Of a stretch of DNA of 64,000 bases, positions 28,748-38,159 are shown one piece after another; position 1 is the first letter of the stretch; each line of letters starts with the position of its first letter. The translations under genes were made by a program, and so were the position numbers. The stretch comes from Rhizophagus sp. LPA8_4_AMF (Eukaryota > Glomeromycota > Glomeromycetes > Glomerales > Glomeraceae): NCBI GenBank assembly GCA_021464525.1, contig JADRCO010000010.1, positions 1-64,000 of the forward strand, read 5' to 3'. The notes beneath the pieces are model-generated. The model made no database searches. It had not been told where the DNA came from and was given only the letters and a program-made list of their open reading frames with translations.

Positions 28748-29257
28748 GGGATAACAGGCTGATCTCCCACGAGAGTCCATATTGACTGGGGGGGTTGGCA
28801 CCTCGATGTCGGCTCATCCTATCCTAGAGCAGTATAAGGTTCTAAGGGTTCGGCTGTTCGCCGAGTAAAAGGGTACGTGAGCTGGGTTAAGTACGACGCG
28901 AGTCAGTACGGCTTCTATCTACTGGAGGGAGTTGGAAGTAAGGAGGAAGCTATTTTTAGTACGCGAGGACTTAAATGGAGTGACCTCTGGTTTACCAGTT
29001 ATCAACAGCTAATAAAGCTATGGTATGGCTGGGAGGCTACGTCACGAATAGATAACTGCTGAAACCATATCAAGCAGGAAACTACTCCTCTATACTTCCT
29101 TTGAAACTTAGGGTAGATCACCCTATTGATAGGGCCTGGGTGTAATAGCAGTAATGCTTTTAGCCTCGGGTTACTAATTGTTAAGCAACTTGGTTTTACC
29201 AGATCGTTTTTAAAGTCCCCAGGGGTTTTTTCTTATTTCATCACTTGTTAGCCTGGA

Positions 29258-29343
29258 GGAAAAGAGGCCGAATGGGTTAAGGCGATAACCTGCTAAGTTA
29301 TGGGACTAAATAGTCCTTGAGGGTTCAACTCCCTCCTTTTCCG
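29258..29343 (+). tRNA. trnS1: tRNA-Ser (GCU)
   Basis: Acceptor GGAAAAG/CTTTTCC, anticodon loop CTGCTAA, long variable arm GGGACT..AGTCC-type, T-arm GAGGG/CTCCC. Confidence 0.88.
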
Positions 29344-29387
29344 CTACAAGAATCTATGATTCCACTCACTCAATAAAACTATTGGTA

Positions 29388-29458
29388 GTCGGGTTAGCTT
29401 AATGGTAAAGCTTTCGTCTTGTAAACGAGTTATGGTGGTTCGATTCCGCTACCCGGCT
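29388..29458 (+). tRNA. trnT: tRNA-Thr (UGU)
   Basis: Acceptor GTCGGGT/ACCCGGC with one G-U pair, anticodon loop CTTGTAA. It lies 44 nt after trnS. Confidence 0.88.
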
Positions 29459-29591
29459 CATTATAGAATCAAGCAATACTTGCTGCATTAAAGCACAAGA
29501 TGCATTTTGGAGTTTATTTACCACTTGAAAAAGATTAGCAGCTCTTGTTTCAGTCGTTCTATTTTGGTGAATCTGTCCTTATAGAGATGAG

Positions 29592-29663
29592 GAGTATGTA
29601 GCTTAAAGGTAGAGCAGCCGCCTTTTAAGCGGTTTTGTTGGGGTTCGAACCCCCACATACTCA
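29592..29663 (+). tRNA. trnK: tRNA-Lys (UUU)
   Basis: Acceptor GAGTATG/CATACTC, anticodon loop CTTTTAA, T-arm TGGGG/CCCCC. Confidence 0.9.
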
Positions 29664-29828
29664 GTTAAAAGTTACTCTATGGGATTGGGCTATCTAACTG
29701 ATAAAACTAAAATTGCGCCTCTAATCCAAGTGTAAGCAAAGAGGAGAAAGATGAAGGCTACTCTATAGATCATAATTAAAGTATTTGGGCTTAAACTAAT
29801 TCTTGTATGAGAGGTTCGTTTTTTCAAA

Positions 29829-29902
29829 GGGTTTGTGGTCTAACTGGAAAAACAATTAACTTGTCACGTTGAAAGATGTCGGTTCGAGTCCGACCAAGCC
29901 CG
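29829..29902 (+). tRNA. trnD: tRNA-Asp (GUC)
   Basis: Acceptor GGGTTTG/CAAGCCC, anticodon loop TTGTCAC, T-arm GTCGG/CCGAC, discriminator G. Confidence 0.9.
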
Positions 29903-29938
29903 TGTAGTCTAGAATAGGGAAGAAAAATAGGAAAGTCA

Positions 29939-29976
29939 CCTGGGCTAAAGCAGGCTCTAGCCTACGGAGACCAGGG
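29939..29976 (+). repeat. Double-hairpin element, family D
   Basis: Identical to the copies at 387 and 45369. Confidence 0.88.
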
Positions 29977-30009
29977 CAAACTATAAAAGTGCTATAGTAC
30001 CTTTCTTAA

Positions 30010-30040
30010 CCTTGGTTGTTGCCCTATGTACCAAGGAACC
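30010..30040 (+). repeat. Double-hairpin element, family A short form
   Basis: CCTTGGTTGTTGCCCTATGT then ACCAAGG; same as 16265. Confidence 0.82.
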
Positions 30041-30664
30041 TTCCTAACATACCTTTAACCTAAAGGGAACAATAGAACTATGACCTATTGAGGTAAGGAG
30101 GAATAGCTTAGCTAGTTGTTATAGGGTACCAGGAAATTATGAGATAGCTGTCTTACCCTACCCTACCATGTTACCATAGCTGTCTATAATGGCTGCCTCT
30201 ACTAGGAACTAATGAACTGGTGCTGTTAATAGGGTAAACATAAGATAGGCCCCTCTATGTAAAGGCTAATTTTCTAGCATTGGTGGTTGGTATAGTAATT
30301 AGTTAAGCATCTCCCCCTTTCCTTTGCGTGGCTAAACTTACATCGTTGAATAAAACTAAATCCCTACAAGGAAGGGAAACCTAGAAAAACAAGGGTACTC
30401 CCCTATTACCTAGCTAACTTTAGCCCTAAGATGCCTATGGTCTAAATTCGTGGGTAGCCTCTTTATTGTTTCTCCTAAGAGCTCGAGGGTAGGGATCAGT
30501 ACTTTAGCCATAATTTTCTAGGTTTTGGACTATAAATAGGGATGCTCTGCCTTGGCAAATCCTCAATCCCTCTAATTTTGGTTTCATAGTTTTCCTACCG
30601 CGAGGATCATCTCGCTTTGTTTCTTTCTCTCAACATCTAAGGGCTCATAAATCAAATTACTAAT

Positions 30665-31531
30665 ATGCTTAAACTCCTATTCGATACCATTTTTATGGTA
30701 AAAGTAGCTTACAATGATGCACCTCAGCCATGGCAATTAGGATTTCAAGATGGGGGATCACCATCGTTCGAGGGCATTGTAGAATTGCATGATCAGGTAA
30801 TGTTTTATCTTGTAATTATCCTGCTAGGTGTTGGCTGGATGCTAGGCTCAACAATCCGTAAGTTCAATAGCAACCATAATCAGATCGTACATAAATACCA
30901 TAATCATGGTACACTTATTGAGCTTATTTGGACTATTACACCAGCACTTGTTCTGATTGCTATTGCTTTCCCTAGTTTCAAGCTTCTTTATCTTTTAGAT
31001 GAGGTAATTGATCCAGTGATCACTGTTAAGGCTATTGGAAACCAATGGTTTTGGACCTATGAGTATAGTGATTATGTCAATGATACAGGTGAAACTATAG
31101 AGTTTGACTCTTATATGATACCTGATACTGATCTCGAACCAGGGCAATTACGTTTACTTGAAGTTGATAATAGGGTTATTCTTCCTGTAGATACCCACAT
31201 ACGCTTTATCGTAACTGCTCGTGATGTTATTCACTCTTTTGGTGTACCTTCCCTTGGTCTTAAACTTGATGCTCTTCCCGGAAGATTAAATCAAACCTCA
31301 GTTATCATAAACCGTGAGGGTGTCTTTTATGGAATGTGTTCTGAGTTGTGCGGTGTTCTACATTTCGGCATGCCTATTGTAATCGAATGCGTCTCTCTTG
31401 AATCTTATTTACTTTGGCTTTCTTCTCAAAATTCCCCCCCCCAAAACTCTCCTTTATATAACCCTTACAAACTCCCTAGACTAGGGTGTAGTTTTCGAGT
31501 ATCCTTACACAGTCGGGACATTGCCTTATAG
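30665..31531 (+). CDS. cox2: Cytochrome c oxidase subunit 2
   Basis: Complex IV subunit holding the CuA centre, 288 residues. Two N-terminal membrane helices (about 45-70 and 85-110), then the conserved ELIWTITPA and GNQWFWTYEYSDY. CuA ligands appear in VIHSFGVPS and MCSELCGVLHFGM (H, C, E, C, H, M). The usual protein ends near LESYLLWLSSQ. About 33 further residues (NSPPQNSP onwards) follow an AAAATTCCCCCCCC block, so the tail is non-standard. Remains of a LAGLIDADG ORF lie downstream, as at other genes here with altered ends. No intron. Confidence 0.96.
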   Translation: MLKLLFDTIFMVKVAYNDAPQPWQLGFQDGGSPSFEGIVELHDQVMFYLVIILLGVGWMLGSTIRKFNSNHNQIVHKYHNHGTLIELIWTITPALVLIAIAFPSFKLLYLLDEVIDPVITVKAIGNQWFWTYEYSDYVNDTGETIEFDSYMIPDTDLEPGQLRLLEVDNRVILPVDTHIRFIVTARDVIHSFGVPSLGLKLDALPGRLNQTSVIINREGVFYGMCSELCGVLHFGMPIVIECVSLESYLLWLSSQNSPPQNSPLYNPYKLPRLGCSFRVSLHSRDIAL

Positions 31532-31589
31532 TATTTACTTCAAAGATATGTGGGAACATTAGAAAGTTGACAGTAAAGATTGTGTCACT

Positions 31590-31710
31590 TGGACTGTGTC
31601 TGATTGGAAAGTATCAATACTGTGATCATACCTTTCTTCCAAAAGTATCCTCTTAGAGGAACTAAATACCTTGATTTCCTATCTTTTGTTCAAGTAAGAT
31701 CTCCAAAAGA
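31590..31710 (+). pseudogene. LAGLIDADG_1 scrap downstream of cox2
   Basis: PFFQKYPLRGTKYLDFLSFVQ near 31640-31700 (here split from its first residues by the usual II) matches the C-terminal half of LAGLIDADG_1 enzymes, and WTVSDWKVS precedes it. No start and no full motif remain. It fits the pattern of endonuclease ORFs placed after gene 3' ends in this genome. Confidence 0.55.
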
Positions 31711-31731
31711 CTTATTTGCCACACTGAAAAC

Positions 31732-31813
31732 ACGGCTATGTTGGAATTGGCAGACAAGTGTGACTTAGGATCACGTGGGTAATACCGTGAGGGTTCAAAT
31801 CCCTCTAGCCGTA
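31732..31813 (+). tRNA. trnL: tRNA-Leu (UAG)
   Basis: Acceptor ACGGCTA/TAGCCGT, anticodon stem GTGA/TCAC with loop CTTAGGA, long variable arm, T-arm GAGGG/CCCTC. A UAA Leu tRNA was not found in the window. Confidence 0.88.
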
Positions 31814-32390
31814 TTCTGAGCTAACTTGCCATAGTTCATTTAATAAGGTTTCTAAGGTTCCTTGGTACATAGGGCAACAACCAAGGTTAAGTATGTTAAT
31901 CAACTCCTTTTTCAATTATGTACAAAAATAAGTAAAATAGATTAAGTAACTATGGAGGATAGCTAGGGAAGATAGGAACTCTCTTACCCCTTATTAACAG
32001 AGGTGTAGAAGTAGTAGTGAGAGACAGCAGGTATAGAGCTAGATTTAGTAATTAAGGAAAGAGTATAGAATAGGGGAAAACTGTATACTATACGATGCTA
32101 CTGATGGAGTAGCCAAAAAGTAGGAACCTAAAAAAGGATTAGTGCTAAAGTTAGGGAAGAGTATTCTACCTCTCTTGCTTTCATGCTTTAAGAAATAGAC
32201 TAATGAGTAGATTACAGTATAGGGAATATTTAGAGAAGAATAGGGAAGGTATATGTGGTAACTAGCCTAAGAATACCATACCTGAACTATCTCTTATTAC
32301 CTTGGTTCCACAGAACTTTTGAGTCAGGCTTTCGTCAGTTGGTGAACTGGGGAGAACTTTTATTTCTTTCTTTTTTGAAATTTCTTAGAA
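31814..32390. other. Spacer trnL to polymerase remains
   Basis: No gene recognised. Family A hairpin copies at 31856-31886 and, partial, at 32299-32320. Confidence 0.5.
31856..31886 (-). repeat. Double-hairpin element, family A short form
   Basis: GGTTCCTTGGTACATAGGGC then AACAACCAAGG; reverse complement of 30010. Confidence 0.82.
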
Positions 32391-32394
32391 AACT

Positions 32395-33365
32395 TCAGAG
32401 AAATACATCTTAGGGGATGTGAAGGCTACTTATCAAATCCTCCTTAAGTATTTTGAGACTCTCCCCTGTTAGGCTACCTATGCCGGTACAGGGGTCTTAT
32501 TTCAAAATTCCCTATTAATCCTCTCAAAATCTATAGTGCTCCATCTGCTTCTTTCCGAATTTGGAGAACTCAACAGCTACCTTTATTAAACAAAGAAGGT
32601 CTATTTGTTTTTGATCTTTCACATAACTTAGACAGTGAACTAAGATCTACATATTGTGGAGGTATCGTCGATGTTTACAGACCTCATCTAATTGGAAAAG
32701 GCTTTTATTATGATGTAAATAGCTTATACTCAACTGCTATGTGCAAACCAATGCCAGTTGGAAGACCCACACAAGTAGTTTTAACCATTGATAAATTTCT
32801 TGAGGGTAATTTCTTTGGCTTTGTGGAGGCCACTGTAAGAGCACCAAATGATGAATACATTGGACTACTTCCAATCAAATACCAAGGAAGACTAATTTGT
32901 CCAAAAGGAACATTCACAGGTCTTTTCTTTTCAGAGGAGCTACTCTTTGCGTTAAAGAATGGATACACCCTACTTGGAATAACTAAAGCTTATCTATTTC
33001 AAAGAGGAAGCAACACCTTTTTACAACTTATTAAAGAACTAAATGAAATGAAGATAACAGCCCAAAAAGAAGGTAGACCAACTATTAGGAATTTAGCTAA
33101 ACTTCTGATGAATTCAATGTACGGCCGTTTTGGAATGCATCCAAGCTTGACTCGACATCCCCTTTATACAGAGGAACAAATTCTAAATATAGCTCCCCAC
33201 TGGCAGTTATCAACTATAATAGACTTTGGGGAATTAAGCTTAGTAACAACTAAACTAGATAAGGAATGGATTCTAAAAAACCAAGGAAGAGCGGAGTTAC
33301 TCAATTCGTTGAATGAATTAGGAAATAAAACCAAAGTAGCCGAGTCTCTACGATCTCCAGCTTGA
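32395..33365 (+). pseudogene. dpo: Plasmid-type DNA polymerase B fossil
   Basis: Relative of the 2672 polymerase covering the end of the exonuclease domain through motif A (FYYDVNSLY) and motif B (KLLMNSMYGRFGM). The C-terminal part with motif C is not seen. It is broken. A family B double hairpin is inserted near its start (32463-32494). Confidence 0.8.
32463..32494 (+). repeat. Double-hairpin element, family B, inside a polymerase fossil
   Basis: CCCCTGT...ACAGGGG with core TAGGCTACCTATGCCG; same as 20167. Confidence 0.9.
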
Positions 33366-33421
33366 CTCGTTAAAAATAGGGTATTTTACTCTTTAGTAGC
33401 AGGGGAATTAATTTAACAACA

Positions 33422-34102
33422 ATGACAAGACTATTCAATGCATCCGCCTTCCGAATGAGTGCGTTAGCATTCGGAGCTAAATTACCCTACTTCCTTGCCT
33501 CTTCGGCTTTTCATAGTGCCTCTATCCTTTTAAATATTCACTATACCTTCAAGGGTGATGTATGGAACTTTATTTCTAACCCTCTCCCTCCTACTCTTAA
33601 TTATTATGGTATCCCTATGGTTTCTATCTATTCAAGTGACTTCGTGGAAACAGCCATCCAGAATATTAAAACTATAATCAATTGCTCAAATCATGAGTCT
33701 CCCTATTTTAATTTTATCATAGAAGTACTTCTAAATTCAGGTCAAGTCAGAACAGTGGGTCAAGGCTTTATAGTTGAAAAAACAACTAATTTTGAAGAGC
33801 TTCATCATCAAATTACTTCCCTTATTGAAGCCTTTGAAACTCAGTCTGGAACACCAGAGGAAAGACAACCTGAGGCTGTTGTGTCATCTCTAATCAAAGT
33901 CTTTGATCGTTCTAATGTTCCTGCTGTAAACTGGGAAGATCCTTTAGCCCTCCCTCAATCTAAGTATACTCCTAATGGACAAGTCAAATCTTCTCCAAGA
34001 AGAACTCGTAAAAATACTGAAGAGAAACTTGCTATCCTTAGTTCTCAAATAAATACTATGTCTACACAACTTTCTTCTGATTTAAAAGAAGTGGTTAAGT
34101 GA
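33422..34102 (+). CDS. Unknown protein next to plasmid polymerase
   Basis: 226 residues, no family recognised. The N-terminal third is mildly hydrophobic (MSALAFGAKLPYFLASSAFH), the middle has a compact-fold look (VETAIQNIKTIINCSNHESP) and the C-terminal third is polar with a basic SPRRTRKN stretch. It lies directly upstream of the second plasmid polymerase lineage in the same direction, so it could be a plasmid accessory or terminal-protein-like gene. That is context only. Confidence 0.45.
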   Translation: MTRLFNASAFRMSALAFGAKLPYFLASSAFHSASILLNIHYTFKGDVWNFISNPLPPTLNYYGIPMVSIYSSDFVETAIQNIKTIINCSNHESPYFNFIIEVLLNSGQVRTVGQGFIVEKTTNFEELHHQITSLIEAFETQSGTPEERQPEAVVSSLIKVFDRSNVPAVNWEDPLALPQSKYTPNGQVKSSPRRTRKNTEEKLAILSSQINTMSTQLSSDLKEVVK

Positions 34103-35306
34103 AGATTTAAAGGAGGATTTCCCACATAGTTCTGTATCGGAGTATATGGTTTTAGATAAGAATTCTAAGTTTGGTGATATTGAGGGGTATAGGGGTAAAG
34201 AATTCTGGCCATTGGCAGAGGCCTACATAAGAAAGGACGTTGACATCTTGTATAATGGTTTAATTGAGTTGGAGAAATTGTATAATTCTAAATGTTATTC
34301 AATAATAGACAAGAAGTATTGTGGATTGCCTTCAATAGCACATGATCATTTCTTTAAATTCATTCCAAAAGGAACCTTTGAGCCATTCACAAAGAAATTG
34401 TTTGAAAGATGGAAATGTACTTACACAGGAGGGTTGGTTGAATTATTGGATTTGAATAAGGAACAACATAGAGTTCGTGTTTATGATATCAATGGTCTTT
34501 ACACGTTTGTAAGACTTAAGTACAAGTTTCCTGTTGGAAAGCCAATTGAGATAAGATCACCTGATGTATCAGAGTTGTCCAATCTGTTCGGATTGATAAG
34601 AGCAGTTGTCTACAACGATGGTTCTGTACCAATTGGAATACCTTGTAAGGTAGGTAAGGAATTCAACAGGTACAAAGGTACTGTTGTGTATGAGGGATCA
34701 ACAGAAGAGTTGAAAGATTTAATACGAAAGGGAGCGAAGTTAGAGAAGATATTAGGTGTTTTACATTATTCAAACTCAAAGGAAGGTTCCTTGGTACACT
34801 GGCAGCTACTGTGGAACCAAGGTAGAGATCTATTTGGAAAACCAATAGAGGAATTTGAGAAGATCAAGATGCAAGGTGAAATAGAAGATAATAAAGGTAA
34901 AAGGGCATTTGGTAAGCTTATGACGCTCTCTTCTTATGGAAAGTATGGTCAATGGAGATATGGTTCTTTTGAGAATGAAAAACATAACTTAACGATAGCT
35001 GTATTCATAGCTACGTATGCTAGGATGACAATAGGAGGCGTTGTATCGTCTGTCATTGAGCTTAAAGGTAAGCAGTTCTACATGGATACTGATAGCATAA
35101 TAACAGATGTAAAGCTACCTGATAACATGGTAGGGCGTGAACTTGGGCAGTTGAAGTATGAGGGTACGTTTGATAGGTCTATATTCTTAGGTAGAAAACA
35201 ATATTATCTGTACAATTCCGATACAAAGCAAGTAAAGATAGCTTCAAAAGGCTATGGAAGAAATTCAATATGTTTGGAAGAATGGATAAGGGCAAGTGAA
35301 GGATAA
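34095..35306 (+). CDS. Plasmid-type DNA polymerase B, second lineage, partial
   Basis: The frame 34146-35306 (386 residues) has Exo III-like VDILYN, palm motif A in VYDINGLYTF, motif B in KLMTLSSYGKYG, motif C in YMDTDSI and a later GRKQYYLYN. These differ clearly from the 2672 type, so it is another plasmid family. The N-terminal exonuclease part is not here; a matching piece lies on the minus strand at 5370-5870. A 38-nt family A double hairpin at 34785-34822 lies within the reading frame and is translated as GSLVHWQLLWNQG. Likely a degraded integrated copy. Confidence 0.75.
   Translation, partial: LSEDLKEDFPHSSVSEYMVLDKNSKFGDIEGYRGKEFWPLAEAYIRKDVDILYNGLIELEKLYNSKCYSIIDKKYCGLPSIAHDHFFKFIPKGTFEPFTKKLFERWKCTYTGGLVELLDLNKEQHRVRVYDINGLYTFVRLKYKFPVGKPIEIRSPDVSELSNLFGLIRAVVYNDGSVPIGIPCKVGKEFNRYKGTVVYEGSTEELKDLIRKGAKLEKILGVLHYSNSKEGSLVHWQLLWNQGRDLFGKPIEEFEKIKMQGEIEDNKGKRAFGKLMTLSSYGKYGQWRYGSFENEKHNLTIAVFIATYARMTIGGVVSSVIELKGKQFYMDTDSIITDVKLPDNMVGRELGQLKYEGTFDRSIFLGRKQYYLYNSDTKQVKIASKGYGRNSICLEEWIRASEG
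34785..34822 (-). repeat. Double-hairpin element, family A, read through in a polymerase frame
   Basis: GGTTCCTTGGTACACTGGCA then GCTACTGTGGAACCAAGG; same version as 16944. Confidence 0.88.
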
Positions 35307-35835
35307 GAAGTTGATGAAGCCCCAGAACTTCGTTGATAAGATTTATGAGACTACGAAAGCTAGAATAACAAAGGTTAAAGAGCAGAAAGGAGAGGGAAAT
35401 TTGACTAGATATTTTAGAAGGTGTAATCAGTTTCTTTATTCTACTAAATGGGTAAAAGACTTTGTTGAAAGCATAAAAATAGAGTATCCAGAGTTCTATG
35501 GAAAACTGATGAAATTGCTGGAAGTTAAACCAAGGTTCTTGGAAGAGAGGAAAGGTATATTGAGGTTGTTGTTGATTGATAAAATGAATAGAAAACTTCC
35601 TTACGAAGGCTTTTCCAATCCATTAGTTATAGCAATAGAAGAGACAATAAGGGAAGGTGTAATTGGGAGTATGAGGAAAGGAGGTGATGTTAAAACAGAT
35701 TTATTAGGAGAGGATGAAAATTTAAGAAATTTAGCGTTATTGATGGGTTATAGCTCTGTTTCAAAAGAAGAAGCGTCATTGTCTGTACTTAGACATTTGG
35801 CTAGGGTGAAAAGGTTAGGTAGAGCTAATGGTTAG
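35296..35835 (+). CDS. Unknown charged protein after the second polymerase
   Basis: 179 residues overlapping the end of the polymerase frame by 11 nt in another frame. Rich in K, E and R, no membrane segment, no family recognised. It may be the polymerase's own C-terminal region or a separate plasmid gene. It lies in one block with the polymerase. Confidence 0.4.
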   Translation: MKDKKLMKPQNFVDKIYETTKARITKVKEQKGEGNLTRYFRRCNQFLYSTKWVKDFVESIKIEYPEFYGKLMKLLEVKPRFLEERKGILRLLLIDKMNRKLPYEGFSNPLVIAIEETIREGVIGSMRKGGDVKTDLLGEDENLRNLALLMGYSSVSKEEASLSVLRHLARVKRLGRANG

Positions 35836-36572
35836 AAGGGGTAGATTAGACTTCTTTCCTAAAACCTCTTCCTTTACTTTTCCTTGGTTCCACAGAACGT
35901 TGTCCTATGTTCCAAGGAACCTGGCTAACAACTCTGAAATTGGAGCAATCTCACTTTGAACTTATAACTTAGAGAAAATCAAGTTCTCTTCTCACCATTT
36001 TTGGAGTTTCATTCCACAAAATCCTTTAGATTATGACAGGCACTCATACTTGATATTTCTCTGTGTAAGGTATAAAGAAGGATTTGGGTTACATCTAATT
36101 GTAAAGAGTCATTATTTCTTTCCAGTATTTTCCAATATGTCCGTCTTCTGATGATATCTCTGATGAATTTCCGTTATAGGTATTTTTCAAGGAGTAAGGG
36201 TAGGTTCGGAAGTGGAGTGGTGTGACAAACTCTTGGCGACTACGTGGTATAGGAAACCAAACAATCAAGTAATGTTTATGCCTCAACTAGTTCCTTTTTA
36301 CTTTATAAACCAGCTGTCTTTTGGTCTGATTCTACTATCTCTCTTGATCTACTTGGCTTCCAAGAGACTTCTTCCTCAACTGCTTCAACGTTTCATTTCA
36401 AGAATATTCATAACTCTCACATAGTTTTTTCTTTCTTAAACAGCCCCTGGTCGCTATTACTTGGGTGACAAAAAGAAAGATAAAATCTCGGAGTAATTGA
36501 ATTAGTGCTGTTCAAAGAATCTACTTCAAATTTTAAAAGGTTCCTTGGTTCCACAGGGTCCCTACCTAGGTA
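35836..36572. other. Spacer before trnI
   Basis: No gene recognised. Family A hairpin at 35882-35921 and partial copies near 36446 and 36538. A short frame at 36212-36424 has a hydrophobic end but no other support. Confidence 0.45.
35882..35921 (+). repeat. Double-hairpin element, family A
   Basis: CCTTGGTTCCACAGAACGTT then GTCCTATGTTCCAAGG; identical to 48926. Confidence 0.88.
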
Positions 36573-36646
36573 AGGGTTCTAGCTCAATTGGTTAGAGTGT
36601 TGTCTTGATAAGGCAAAGGTTATGGGTTCGAATCCCATGGATCCTA
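36573..36646 (+). tRNA. trnI: tRNA-Ile (GAU)
   Basis: Acceptor AGGGTTC/GGATCCT with G-U pairs, anticodon loop TTGATAA, T-arm ATGGG/CCCAT, discriminator A. Confidence 0.87.
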
Positions 36647-36651
36647 ACTCA

Positions 36652-38159
36652 ATGAAATTCTATTTTTTACGAATAGGTCAACAATTTGCTAAAGAAATTA
36701 AGGATAAAGCATTAGAGCCACCACGAGAAGGAGGATACCTTTATCGAAAGTATGTACAGCAGAATGTTAATTGGGATAGTAAAGCCACTATCGAACAATT
36801 AGAGCTAGAAATCAATAGGCTACAAAATCATAACTGTGAATTAATTAATGAAAATGGTAATTATTGCTTAAGTAATATGCAGCTACAACAGATAGTAAAT
36901 GACCAAGAAAATCAGCTAAATAATATTAAGGAATTATCAGATAACCTTAACAGAACCAATATAGCTATTAACATCGAAAAGGATGAAATAAGCAGACAGT
37001 TTGAAAAGGCTAATAATACTTTAATTCAATACCAAGAATTAACTAGACAAATGGTACCAAAGTTACCACAGCTATTAATGAAGGTTAATACTTATGATAA
37101 TGAACAAGCTATGTTAAATAATTATTTACAGTTAGACGATTGTGTAGAAACATGGTCACATGACTTACAACTAGAAACAGATCTAATTTTAAGCCAATAT
37201 AATAAGTAATTTGGTATAGAGCTGTTAGTATGGTACAATTGTACACAATTGACGAATCATGCAAATGATCGCCAGTACAGTTATATACATTAACAGAGTT
37301 CTTTTTGATTATTAAGCTAAAATCATATGATTAATGTAGATCATAACATCGCTATAAATAAAGCTATTATTTTTACAAACCAAATAATGTTGCTAAAATG
37401 ACCAGATTATTTCAATAAAAGCTATAAATAATACTAATAAGGTTTATCTTGTAGAAAAGCTATTAAGAGAAGGAAAAAGTACATGTTTGTTGGGATGTAA
37501 GCTACATAGAGAGCTATTCACATATAACGATAAGATAGTAGATCAATGTACATCATATGACGCATGGAGATGGAAAATGACATGGTTAGAATTTTGCCAA
37601 ATAAGGTTTAAAGCTATGATACAAGGAAAGCCATTATATCATAAATACTTAGAAGAGCTAAAAGAAAAACCTTATAAAAGGATGGGACCACCGAAAGAGT
37701 TGTTCCAAAAGTCAAAATATTATCAAAAGAAATGGTATGAAAATGAATCGAGCCTTAATAGATGCTAATGATAAGGTAATTAAAGCCACTACTATGTGTG
37801 AGCTACCAAATGGTGAAAAAGTAAAAATATTAATTGATACAGGAGCAGATAAGTCATTCATAAATGAAGATATAGCTAAAAGATTAAAGTTATTAATAAA
37901 GCCAACAGATCATGTAGTACAAGGAGCATTTGGAGACTCGTATAATGCAGGAAAAATAGAAAATGTTAAGCTATTATTAGGACCGGAAAAATACCCGATA
38001 ATAGTACCAGAACTGTTAGTAACAAAAATAAAGAGAGCTATAATATATGGAATCAAAAATATGAGCCATGATGGTATATTACCAGAAAGAAATACTATGA
38101 AAGGAATTAAGTTAAAAACTCCCTGCTTTTTTAGTTTTGGGTTCATTCAAACTAGTTAA
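36652..38159 (+). mobile_element. Retroelement- or virus-like fossil with coiled-coil and retropepsin-like parts
   Basis: Three adjacent frames. 36652-37209 encodes a long coiled coil (heptad-like IEQLELEINRLQN onwards, about 185 residues). 37487-37768 is a basic polypeptide of unknown family. 37737-38159 contains ILIDTGADKSFINEDIAKRL, the active-site signature of retropepsin-like aspartic proteases. The block is A-rich and unlike the neighbouring mitochondrial genes. No reverse transcriptase, integrase or terminal repeats are seen. It looks like a broken piece of an LTR-retroelement or pararetrovirus relative; age cannot be judged. Confidence 0.5.

Larger units (their letters stand above)
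19914..29200 (+). rRNA. rnl: Large subunit ribosomal RNA, with six probable introns
   Basis: Conserved LSU blocks seen in order: AGTGGCGAGCGAACG (20119), CCGATAGTGCAGAGTACCGTG (about 20457), GTAACAGCTCAGTGG-type region (about 22315), the GCAAAATGACCCCGTAACTT block (22872), GGCGGCTGTAACCTTGACGG (24451), CCTAAGGTAGCGAAATTCCT (25404), GGCGAAATTGAATTATCCGT (about 25490), GGGATAACAGGCTGATC (28748), GTTGGCACCTCGATGTCGGC (28794) and the sarcin-ricin loop TTAGTACGCGAGGAC (28956). Introns are listed separately. A family B hairpin is inserted in the 5' domain. Ends are approximate. Confidence 0.93.
29903..30664. other. Spacer trnD-cox2
   Basis: No coding frame. It holds family D and A double hairpins at 29939 and 30010; the remainder is AT-rich sequence with no recognised motif. 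Confidence 0.5.

Noticed and set aside
28877-29062. ORF at the 3' end of rnl
   Set aside because: It lies within the conserved sarcin-ricin region of the LSU rRNA.
32708-32968. Minus-strand ORF in the polymerase fossil
   Set aside because: Shadow of the plus-strand polymerase sequence.
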